Source: Microbispora bryophytorum
GTDB taxonomy: Bacteria; Actinomycetota; Actinomycetes; Streptosporangiales; Streptosporangiaceae
Assembly (NCBI RefSeq): GCF_006874465.1
Contig: NZ_VIRL01000027.1
Location: 1-64,000 of the forward strand
Direction: 5' to 3'
Length of the DNA: 64,000 bases
The translations under genes were made by a program, and so were the position numbers. Positions 16,846 through 24,171 of this stretch are shown one piece after another; position 1 is the first letter of the stretch; each line of letters opens with the position of its first letter. The notes under the pieces were generated by a model, which saw only the letters and a program-made list of their open reading frames with translations, did no database searches and was not told the DNA's origin.

Positions 16846-16972
16846 AGCGGCCGGTCGCGGCGAGGGCGACCGTGACCGCCGGATTGATGTGGGCGCCGGA
16901 GATGTGCCCGATCGCGTACACCATGCCCACGATGACCAGCATGAACGCGAAGCTGATCAAGCCGAGCTGGCC
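16841..16972 (-). pseudogene. Aquaporin/GlpF N-terminal-half fragment
   Basis: Minus-strand codons 16972-16841 encode LGLISFAFMLVIVGMVYAIG followed by HISGAHINPAVTVALAATGRFP: the second transmembrane helix, the first NPA pore motif and the loop after it of a MIP channel. Homology ends at RFP, at the 20-bp repeat. The first transmembrane helix with its GTFLL-type motif is also missing, since the upstream codons in this frame are unrelated. Together with 15106-15240 it is one gene split by about 1.6 kb. Confidence 0.75.
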
Positions 16973-17099
16973 ATGGAGAAGGGCGCTTGGGAGCCGCCTC
17001 CGGCATCTGTGTGAGGTGCGTCACGGCCGTTCATGGGCAGGCGGGGTGCCTCGTCTCTAGTGCTGAGCGCGACTTCATAGCGCAGTGAACGGAGACGAC

Positions 17100-18044
17100 A
17101 TGAGAATCTTCATCGCCGGGGCGTCCGGGGCGATCGGCACCCACCTCGTCATCCGGTTGGTGGCCCGGGGCCACCAGGTGGTCGGCACGACCCGCTCGCG
17201 GGCCAAGACCGGGCCGCTGCGGGCGCTGGGCGCCGAACCGGTCGTCGTCGACGCGCTCGATCCTGACTCGGTGGCCGACGCGGTGGCCAAGGCCGCGCCC
17301 GAGGTGATCGTCCACCAGCTCACCGCGCTGGGCGGGCCGTCGGGCTTGCGGCAGGTCAAGCGGATGGCGGCCGCCACCAACCGGCTGCGGACGGAGGGCA
17401 CCGACCACCTGCTGGCGGCGGCGCGCGCGGTCGGCGTCGGCAGGTTCGTGGCGCAGGGCAACGCCTTTTGGATGGAACGCACCGGCGGACCGGTCGCCGA
17501 CGAGAACGGCCGGATCGAGCCGCACCCGCCCGCCGACGCCGCGGAGGCCGTGGCCGCGCTGCGCCACGTGGAGGACGCTGTGACCGGCATCACCTGGGCC
17601 GACGGCATCGTGCTCCGCTACGGTTCCTTCTACGGCCCCGGGACGGGCCTCAGCGCCGCGCCGGACGCGGTCATGACCGAGCAGATCCGCAAGCGGAGGT
17701 TCCCCATCATCGGCAGCGGCGACGGCGTGTGGTCGCTGGTGCACATCGCCGATGCCGCAGCGGCCACCGTCACGGCCGTCGAGCAAGGCGAGGCCGGGAT
17801 CTACCACGTCGCCGACGACGACCCGGCTCCGGTGCGCGTCTGGCTGCCCTACCTGGCCCGCATGCTCGGCGCCGAACCGCCGCGCCGGGTGCCGGCCTGG
17901 CTCGCCCGCCCGCTGGCCGGTGAGGGCGCGGTCGACATGATGACGCGGGCCCGCGGGATCTCAAGCGAGAAGATCAAGCGCGAACTGGGGTGGACGCCGC
18001 AGCACCCGAGCTGGCGCACCGGGTTCGTCAACGGATTGAGCTGA
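17100..18044 (+). CDS. NAD-dependent epimerase/dehydratase-family protein
   Basis: A 314-aa extended-SDR-like protein: Rossmann motif GASGAIGTH at residues 7-15, RYGSFYGPGT near 180, and a variable substrate domain. The catalytic YxxxK is not obvious (the region around GNAFWMERTG replaces it), so it belongs to the atypical branch common beside ECF41 sigma factors. ATG 17100 has GGAG 5 nt upstream; a GTG five codons earlier is possible. The sigma factor starts 6 nt downstream. In ECF41 systems the neighbouring carboxymuconolactone decarboxylase, oxidoreductase or epimerase gene is the main regulon member. Confidence 0.85.
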   Translation: MRIFIAGASGAIGTHLVIRLVARGHQVVGTTRSRAKTGPLRALGAEPVVVDALDPDSVADAVAKAAPEVIVHQLTALGGPSGLRQVKRMAAATNRLRTEGTDHLLAAARAVGVGRFVAQGNAFWMERTGGPVADENGRIEPHPPADAAEAVAALRHVEDAVTGITWADGIVLRYGSFYGPGTGLSAAPDAVMTEQIRKRRFPIIGSGDGVWSLVHIADAAAATVTAVEQGEAGIYHVADDDPAPVRVWLPYLARMLGAEPPRRVPAWLARPLAGEGAVDMMTRARGISSEKIKRELGWTPQHPSWRTGFVNGLS

Positions 18045-18050
18045 CCAGGC

Positions 18051-18977
18051 ATGTCCACCTCGGATCTGTACGGCGAGCTGCGGCCGCGCGCCTTCGCCAT
18101 CGCCTACCAGATGCTCGGCAGCGTCGGCGAAGCCGACGACGTGGTGCAGGAAGCGTTCCTGCGGCTGCACCAGACCCAGAGCGGAGGCGAGACGATCGCC
18201 TCACCACGGGCCTACATCGCCACCCTGGTCACCCGGCTGGCCATCGACCAGTTGCGCTCGGCACGCGTACGGCGGGAGCGATACATCGGCGAATGGCTGC
18301 CGGAACCGCTCGCCACCGATCCCACGCCGGGCGAGCACGCCGAGACCGCCGACTCGCTGTCGCTGGCCGTCATGGTGCTGCTGGAAAGCCTGACGCCGCA
18401 GCAGCGGGCCGCGTTCCTGCTCCGCGAGGTGTTCGACTATCCGTACGCGGAGGTCGCCGAGATCGTCGGCACCGACGTGGACACCACAAGGCACCTGGTC
18501 GCCCGCGCCCGCGGCCACCTCCGGCAGCGCCGCCCGCGCTACCACGCCTCCCGGCAGCAGCGGCAGCAGCTCGCCGGACGCTTCTTCGCCGCCGTCGAGC
18601 ACGGCGACCTGCGCGCGCTGGAAGAGCTGTTGGCACAGGACGTGGCGATGCACGGCGACGGTGGCGGCAAGGTGCCGGCGCTGGGACGGCCGCTCAACGG
18701 ACGCCTGCGCGTGGCGCGCGTCCTGGCGGCGATGGCGCCCCTGCTGGCCCGTGCCGGCGGTGTGCGCTTCCACCTCACGCAGGTCAACGGCCAGCCGGGG
18801 GCCCTGGTCTTCGACGCCCGCGACCTGCTGGTCGGGGTGATGGGACTGGAGATCTCCGACGGCCGGATCCAGACCATCCACTCCATCGTCAACCCCGACA
18901 AGCTCCAGCATTTCGACCGGGTCGGCGACCTCGGCGCCCTGGTCCTCGCGGAGCACGGGGAAACCGGAAAGGGCTGA
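18051..18977 (+). CDS. ECF41-like sigma factor with SnoaL-like C-terminus
   Basis: A 308-aa ECF sigma factor. Sigma-2 covers about 6-75 (GEADDVVQEAFLRL), sigma-4 about 115-170 (RAAFLLREVFDYPYAEVAEIVGT) and a SnoaL/NTF2-like domain about 178-290. Two ECF41 hallmarks are intact: DGGGK (near residue 204) and a C-terminal NPDKL. In this group the C-terminal domain contacts the core and both inhibits and assists the sigma factor, so no anti-sigma protein is required. It sits 6 nt after an epimerase gene, the typical partner class. Confidence 0.93.
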   Translation: MSTSDLYGELRPRAFAIAYQMLGSVGEADDVVQEAFLRLHQTQSGGETIASPRAYIATLVTRLAIDQLRSARVRRERYIGEWLPEPLATDPTPGEHAETADSLSLAVMVLLESLTPQQRAAFLLREVFDYPYAEVAEIVGTDVDTTRHLVARARGHLRQRRPRYHASRQQRQQLAGRFFAAVEHGDLRALEELLAQDVAMHGDGGGKVPALGRPLNGRLRVARVLAAMAPLLARAGGVRFHLTQVNGQPGALVFDARDLLVGVMGLEISDGRIQTIHSIVNPDKLQHFDRVGDLGALVLAEHGETGKG

Positions 18978-19244
18978 ACCCGCCGGGCAGACGGGTCACG
19001 ACGCCTCCCGGCGATCCCCGGCGATCTCCGCCGACGAGCGGATCGCCCCTGGAACCGGCCGATCCGGGCGCTCGCATTGTCGATGCGATCGAGCGGCGCC
19101 GCTCCCGGTTCCGACATCGTCCAGCAGCCGCCTGAAACCACCGGCTCGATCGCCGCCGGTCCGGACACTCGGCGGCCTCCACTTCATCCGCGCCCTTGGG
19201 CGCATCCACGACGTTCGTACCCCTGATCCCGATTGGACGACTCG

Positions 19245-19628
19245 ATGAACCTCGCACTGTGGCTCGTTGCCGGCCTGCTGGCCGTGGTAGCACTGGCCGG
19301 CGGCGCCATCAAGGCACTCACGCCGAAGGAGAAGCTTGCCGCGACCCCAGGTGGAGCATGGACGCGAAGCGTCAGCGCCGGGGGAGTCAAGGCCCTCGGC
19401 GTCCTGGAGATCCTCGCCGCGGCCGGCTTCACGCTGCCCGCCGCGACCGGCATCGCACCGGTGCTGGTGCCGGTGACCGCCCTCTGCTGGACCGCGCTGA
19501 TGGCCGGAGCGATGATCACCCACGGCCGTCGCGGCGAGCTCCGGTTCGCGGCGCTGAACCTGGCCTACCTCGCGCTTGCCGTGTTCGTGGCCTGGGGCCG
19601 CTTCGGCCGCGGCACCTTCACGGGCTGA
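19245..19628 (+). CDS. DoxX-family membrane protein
   Basis: A 127-aa protein with four predicted transmembrane helices (about 2-20, 46-68, 70-90, 97-117), matching DoxX/DoxD-like proteins. A Gly-Gly-IKALTPKEKLA loop after helix 1 is typical of the actinobacterial subgroup. Such proteins are linked to redox or thiol stress in several bacteria, but the reaction is not established. ATG 19245 is preferred; the region upstream (18978-19244) holds no other gene. Possible member of the ECF41 regulon by position. Confidence 0.8.
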   Translation: MNLALWLVAGLLAVVALAGGAIKALTPKEKLAATPGGAWTRSVSAGGVKALGVLEILAAAGFTLPAATGIAPVLVPVTALCWTALMAGAMITHGRRGELRFAALNLAYLALAVFVAWGRFGRGTFTG

Positions 19629-19648
19629 CCGCCCACTTCCCGGGCGGT
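19628..19648 (+). terminator. Hairpin after doxX-like gene
   Basis: Seven-base-pair stem ACCGCCC / GGGCGGT with a 7-nt loop immediately at the stop codon. Modest strength, no U tract. Confidence 0.45.
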
Positions 19649-20021
19649 GCCGGGGGCCGAGGCCGCGGGTTCGGCCCGGCCCCCGGCGCGACGCGGCCGA
19701 ACCGCGGCCGAACCGCGGGCCCCGGCGATTCGTGGGCGCGTGTCCCACGCCGGCGTCCGCCGGCGGTGCCGAGGCAGCACCACCGTCGGCGGAAAAACCG
19801 TTTGAGCCTGCCGTACGCGCTCTCGTAGGGTGCCTGCGGCCCATCGCTGTGAGGACAGAGGACATAACCGCGTGACCCCGCCTGCTCTTCAGACCTGACA
19901 CCTTCTTCCGCTCACCTTCACGCCGACCGTTCCGTCGGCTCTGCCGGGCTGCCCGCGTGCGCCCGGTCATGCAGCGTTTAAGGCCGCGCGCAATCGGCCT
20001 CGTGTCAGGTCTAGAGAGATC
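19649..20021. other. Intergenic region before DUF1062 fragment
   Basis: About 370 bp with no recognisable gene. The first half is very GC-rich and codes for nothing coherent; the second half (about 19800-20010) is less GC-rich and could hold a promoter for the truncated DUF1062 gene. Confidence 0.4.
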
Positions 20022-20612
20022 ATGTCTTCACAACCTCATATCGTGCTGCCCTGGGTCGTCCGCCGGACCAGGCTGCCTCTGCTGTCGTCGCGGTGCGTGG
20101 ACTGCCGGTCGGAGTCGGCCACCACCGGCGAGGGCAGGTTCCGCGTCAACGCCAACGGCAAGCTGCTGGACGTGTGGCTGCTGGTCCGCTGCGTGTCCTG
20201 CGGCCGTACGAGCAGGCTCGGCGTGCACGAGCGGGCGCCGGTCGGCTCGTTCGATCCGGCCGAGCTGGAGCGCTACCACGCCAACGATCCGGAGCTGGTG
20301 GCGGCCACGCTGCTGGATCCGCTGTTCGTCCGGCGCAGCCGCGTCGCTCTCGACTGGCAGGGGGCGTGGCGGCTGGACACACCGTCGGCATGGCTCGATG
20401 CCCCTGGCCGACGTACGGAGTCGGGTCCCCGGGGACGACCGAGCCGCGCGGTGGTTCCAGGGATCGGTTCGAGGGATCGGAATGCGCGCCGCGTCTGGCG
20501 TCGCCCGCATGGTTTGGACGATCATCGTCGCGTACGTTCACCCGCGTCTGATATGGCGTTCCGGGGGGAGGGTGTAGGAGTATCGCAGGGGCGTGAATCA
20601 AGGAGGCGTTGA
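20022..20612 (+). pseudogene. DUF1062 gene lacking its C-terminal part
   Basis: The first 120 or so codons match DUF1062 proteins: SRCVDCRSES and RCVSCGRTSRL supply two CxxC pairs for a zinc site, and FRVNANGKLLDVWLL is the signature core. After AWRLDTP (about 20385) the frame becomes Arg/Ser/Pro-rich with no trace of the expected second domain, and stays open only by chance until a TGA that overlaps the ATG of the cyclase gene. The 20-bp repeat copy 2 lies in the foreign tail. The gene is therefore truncated by a rearrangement. Confidence 0.65.
20550..20569. repeat. 20-bp repeated motif, copy 2
   Basis: Identical to 16826-16845 and in the same orientation, 3.7 kb apart. It lies about 160 bp beyond the truncation point of DUF1062 and 42 bp before the cyclase start, so it may also serve as promoter sequence there. 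Confidence 0.7.
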
Positions 20613-21385
20613 TGTCGGTGTTGCGGGATCTGGTGGACGGCATCCGGGGCGGCGGGATCGAGGTGCTCGACCTCACCGCACCGCTGAGCGACACGACGCC
20701 GATCCTGCTGCTGCCCGAGCCGTTCGGGCAGACGGTGCCGTTCTCGATGCAGGAGATCAGCCGGTACGACGACCGGGGCCCGGCCTGGTACTGGAACAAC
20801 TTCACCACCGGCGAGCACACCGGCACGCACTTCGACGCGCCCGTCCACTGGGTGACAGGGCGCGACGGCGAGGACGTGTCGCAGGTCGCTCCCGCCAAGC
20901 TGATCGCCCCCGCCGTGGTGCTCGACTTCAGCGCGCAGTCGGCCGCCGACCCCGACTTCCTGTTGGAGGTCGACCACGTCAAGGCGTGGGAGGCCGAGCA
21001 CGGGCCGCTGCCCGACGGCGGCTGGCTGCTGTATCGCACCGGCTGGGACGTGCGCGCCCACGACCAGGCGGAGTTCCTGAACGCCGACGAGACGGGGCCG
21101 CACACGCCGGGCATGTCGCCCGCCTGCGCCCGCTACCTCGCCGAGGAGACGCCGATCGCGGGCATCGGGACGGAGACCGTCGGCACCGACGCGGGCGCGG
21201 CCCACTCCTTCGACCCCGCCTTCCCCTGCCACTCCTATCTCCTCGGCGCCGGGAAGTACGGCCTGACCCAGTTGCGCAACCTCGACCGGCTGCCGCCGAC
21301 CGGCGCGGTGGTGATCGCCGGTCCGCTGCCGATCGTCGGGGGCTCGGGCAGCCCGGTCCGCGTGCTCGCGCTGGTGGAGCGGTGA
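20612..21385 (+). CDS. Cyclase-family (KynB-like) metal hydrolase
   Basis: A 257-aa protein of the cyclase/arylformamidase superfamily. The metal-binding signature HTGTHFDAPVHW is at about residues 70-81, with further ligands expected from GIGTETVGTDAGAAHSF near 190. Family members hydrolyse formamides or close/open amide and lactone rings. AAGGAGG 6 nt before ATG 20612 is a strong ribosome binding site. The stop codon overlaps the GTG of the ThDP enzyme gene (GTGA), so the two proteins are made in step and probably act in one short pathway on an acyl or 2-oxo acid substrate. The substrate is not deducible. Confidence 0.88.
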   Translation: MSVLRDLVDGIRGGGIEVLDLTAPLSDTTPILLLPEPFGQTVPFSMQEISRYDDRGPAWYWNNFTTGEHTGTHFDAPVHWVTGRDGEDVSQVAPAKLIAPAVVLDFSAQSAADPDFLLEVDHVKAWEAEHGPLPDGGWLLYRTGWDVRAHDQAEFLNADETGPHTPGMSPACARYLAEETPIAGIGTETVGTDAGAAHSFDPAFPCHSYLLGAGKYGLTQLRNLDRLPPTGAVVIAGPLPIVGGSGSPVRVLALVER

Positions 21386-23118
21386 ACGTCGCGGAGGCGG
21401 TCGGCGCGGTCCTCGCCGCCCTCGGCGTACGGGCGGCCTTCGGCGTCGTCGGCAGCGGCAACTTCCACGTCACCAACGCCCTAGTCGAGCACGGCGTGCG
21501 GTACGTCGCGGCGCGGCACGAGGGCGGGGCCGCCACGATGGCCGACGCCTACGCCCGGATGAGCGGCGAGGTCGCCGTGCTCACCGTCCACCAGGGGCCC
21601 GGCCTGACCAACGCGCTGACCGGTATTACCGAGGCGGCCAAGAGCCGCACCCCGCTGCTCGTGCTCGCCCCGGAGGTGACCTCGCCCACCTCCAACTTCA
21701 GGATCGACCAGACCGCGCTCGCCGAGGCCGTGGGCGCGCACTGCGCCAGGGCCGGGTCGGCCGCCACGGTCGTGGACGACACCGTGATGGCGTTCCTCGC
21801 CGCCCTGCTCGGGCGCCGTACGGTGGTGCTCAACCTGCCCCTGGACGTGCAGGCCGAGACGCTGCCCGACGAGGCCGGCGAGGCCGTACGCGAACTGCTG
21901 GCCGGCCGGGGCGGCGCGCACCGCGACGTGGCGAGCCGCGTGCCGGCGGCGTGGGGGCTGACGTTTCCCGTCGAGTCGGCGATTGAGGAGCCGGAGGGAC
22001 TCACGTCCGACGAGCTGCCGCGGTTGGCGCGGATGCTGGCCGAAGCGGAGCGGCCGGTCTTCGTGGCCGGCCGGGGAGCCCGCGGCGCGCGGCGGGAGCT
22101 GGAGGCACTCGGCGAGCGGGTGGGGGCGCTGTTCGCCACCTCGGCGGTCGCCAAGGGCCACTTCCACGGCAGCCCCTGGGACCTCGACGTGAGCGGCGGC
22201 TTCGCCACCCCGCTCGCGGCCGAGCTGATCCGCGGCGCCGACCTCGTCGTCGGCTGGGGCTGCTCGTTCACCATGTGGACCACCCGGCACGGCGCGCTGA
22301 TCGCGCCGGAGACCCGGGTCGTCCAGGTGGACCTCGACCCCGACGCGCTGGGCGTGCACCGCGAGATCGACCTCGGCGTGGTCGGCGACGTACGCGAGAC
22401 CGCGCGGGCGGTCGCCGCCCTGCTCGGCGAACCGGGCGCGGGGGACGAGACGGGGACGCGCGGTTACCGCACTCCGGGGATCGCCGGGCGCATCGCCCGC
22501 GAGGGGCGCTGGCGCGACGTGCCCTACGAGGACCTGGGCACGGAAGGACGCATCGATCCCCGCACGCTGACCATCGGGCTCGACGACCTGCTCCCGCAGG
22601 AGCGGCTGGTGGCCGTCGACTCGGGGAACTTCATGGGATATCCGTCGATGTTCCTCACGGTCCCGGACGGCGGCGCGTTCTGCTTCACCCAGGCGTACCA
22701 GTCGATCGGGCTCGGCCTGGCCACCGCGATCGGCGCGGCCGTCGCACGGCCCGACCGGCTCGTGGTCGCCGCCCTCGGTGACGGCGGGGCCCTGATGGGC
22801 GTCGCCGAACTGGAGACGGTCGTACGGCTCGGCCTGCCGATGGTGGTCGTGGTCTACGACGACGACGGGTACGGCGCGGAGGTCCACCATTTCGGCCCGC
22901 ACGGGTTCCCGCTCGGCGCGGTCACCTTCCCGCCCGCCGACATCGCGGGCATCGCGCGGGGCTTCGGCTTCGAGGCGGTGACCGTACGGCGGGAGGAGGA
23001 CCTGTCGGGGGTCGCCGAGTGGCTGAAGGGGCCGCGCGACAGACCCCTGCTCGTCCATGCGAAGGTCACCGCCGACCGGCCGTCGTGGTGGCTGGAGGAG
23101 GCGTTCCGCGGCCACTGA
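21382..23118 (+). CDS. Thiamine-diphosphate-dependent enzyme, acetolactate synthase-like
   Basis: A 578-aa ThDP enzyme with PYR (1-165), central Rossmann-like (185-330) and PP (380-560) domains. The activating Glu is in AARHEGGAATMADAYAR (about 52), and the PP motif runs from LGDGGALMGVAEL to VVVYDDDGYGAE. The last Asn of the usual GDG-x26-NN is Asp here, which occurs in some divergent decarboxylases and carboligases. GTG 21382 overlaps the stop of the cyclase gene. No small regulatory subunit gene follows, which argues against branched-chain amino acid synthesis. Likely a 2-oxo acid decarboxylase or carboligase of catabolic type. Confidence 0.85.
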   Translation: MNVAEAVGAVLAALGVRAAFGVVGSGNFHVTNALVEHGVRYVAARHEGGAATMADAYARMSGEVAVLTVHQGPGLTNALTGITEAAKSRTPLLVLAPEVTSPTSNFRIDQTALAEAVGAHCARAGSAATVVDDTVMAFLAALLGRRTVVLNLPLDVQAETLPDEAGEAVRELLAGRGGAHRDVASRVPAAWGLTFPVESAIEEPEGLTSDELPRLARMLAEAERPVFVAGRGARGARRELEALGERVGALFATSAVAKGHFHGSPWDLDVSGGFATPLAAELIRGADLVVGWGCSFTMWTTRHGALIAPETRVVQVDLDPDALGVHREIDLGVVGDVRETARAVAALLGEPGAGDETGTRGYRTPGIAGRIAREGRWRDVPYEDLGTEGRIDPRTLTIGLDDLLPQERLVAVDSGNFMGYPSMFLTVPDGGAFCFTQAYQSIGLGLATAIGAAVARPDRLVVAALGDGGALMGVAELETVVRLGLPMVVVVYDDDGYGAEVHHFGPHGFPLGAVTFPPADIAGIARGFGFEAVTVRREEDLSGVAEWLKGPRDRPLLVHAKVTADRPSWWLEEAFRGH

Positions 23119-23274
23119 TCCGGCACGGAACCCGGCACGGACTCGGCACGCACCCGGCACGCACTGGCACCGACCCGAAGCGGCGCCCGGCGCTGACTCG
23201 CTACGGGCTCGCTGCGGACCCGAAGCGGACCCGAAGCGGATCCGGGCAGAAAGAGGACCTTCGGCCCGGATAAG

Positions 23275-23288
23275 TTACGCGCGAGTAG
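23275..23288. promoter_or_regulatory. Operator-like palindrome before plsC-like gene
   Basis: TTACGCGCGAGTAG, a near-perfect TAC-N-CGCG-N-GTA palindrome 16 bp upstream of the acyltransferase start. It resembles TTAC-type sites bound by TetR regulators of actinobacterial lipid genes. A further GTTAC follows at 23289-23293. Confidence 0.55.
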
Positions 23289-23303
23289 GTTACGGTTTCA
23301 GAC

Positions 23304-24041
23304 ATGGCTGAGCTCGTGTACCCGCCGGTCCTGCGGACCGCGCTGACCGCCTTCAAACTGCTCGACCTGAGGTTCCGCCTGGAGGGCACGGAGCGGATAC
23401 CCCGCAGCGGCGGCGCGGTCCTGGTGAGCAACCACGTCAGCTACCTCGACTTCGTCTTCGCCGGCTTCGCCGCCCGCCCCGCCGGACGGCTGGTCCGGTT
23501 CATGGCGAAGAAGGAGGTCTTCGACCACCCGGTGTCGGGCCCGCTGATGCGGGGCATGCACCACATCCCGGTGGACCGGTCGGCCGGGGCGGGAGCCTAC
23601 GACGCCGCCGTACGGGCCCTCAAGGACGGTGAGATCATCGGCAACTTCGCCGAGGCGACGATCAGCAGGTCGTTCACGGTCAAGGACATCAAGAGCGGCC
23701 CCGTCCGGATGGCGGCCGACGCCGGGGTGCCCGTGATCCCGGTCGCCCTGTGGGGTGGCCAGCGGCTGTGGACCAAGGGCCGGCCGCGCAAGCTGCTGCA
23801 GCGGCACGTCCCGATCACGATCCTGGTCGGCGAGCCGATGCTCGCGGGCCCCGGCGACGGCATCGCCACGCTGACCGGCGATCTTCGGCGGCGGATGGCG
23901 GACCTGCTCGACGAGGCCCAGCGGACCTATCCCGACCAGCGGCGGGGCGTGTGGTGGCAGCCGGCCCACCTCGGCGGCACCGCGCCCACGCCGGAGGAGG
24001 CCGACGCGCTGGACGCCGCCTCCCGGCCCCGCCGGGAGTAG
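23304..24041 (+). CDS. 1-acyl-glycerol-3-phosphate acyltransferase-like protein
   Basis: A 245-aa PlsC-family acyltransferase that would acylate lysophospholipid or a related acceptor at the membrane. The catalytic HX4D is present as NHVSYLDF (about 46-53) and the acceptor-binding block IV as VPVIPVALWG. The usual EGTRS block is AEATISRSF, a variant in which the Gly-Thr is replaced, so acceptor preference may differ. A TetR-type operator overlaps the promoter. It has no operon partner, and the sequence behind it leads into the LuxR gene. Confidence 0.88.
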   Translation: MAELVYPPVLRTALTAFKLLDLRFRLEGTERIPRSGGAVLVSNHVSYLDFVFAGFAARPAGRLVRFMAKKEVFDHPVSGPLMRGMHHIPVDRSAGAGAYDAAVRALKDGEIIGNFAEATISRSFTVKDIKSGPVRMAADAGVPVIPVALWGGQRLWTKGRPRKLLQRHVPITILVGEPMLAGPGDGIATLTGDLRRRMADLLDEAQRTYPDQRRGVWWQPAHLGGTAPTPEEADALDAASRPRRE

Positions 24042-24171
24042 GGCTCAGGACGTCTGTCCGGTTCCGCAACACGGCCGTTACGCCGGAGGGTTGACCGGCG
24101 GTCAAGGGGCGGGGATAACTGAGCCGTGGCTGAGCCCGGGGGACTCGCAACCCGTCACCTTGGAGCCGTGG

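Noticed and set aside
17019-17055. Possible ECF41 promoter (CGTCACG then CGTC) upstream of the epimerase gene
   Set aside because: The two boxes are 26 bp apart instead of about 16, and the first box has mismatches.
23215-23247. Two and a half copies of CGGACCCGAAG
   Set aside because: Short, and part of a generally low-complexity stretch; little to support a function.
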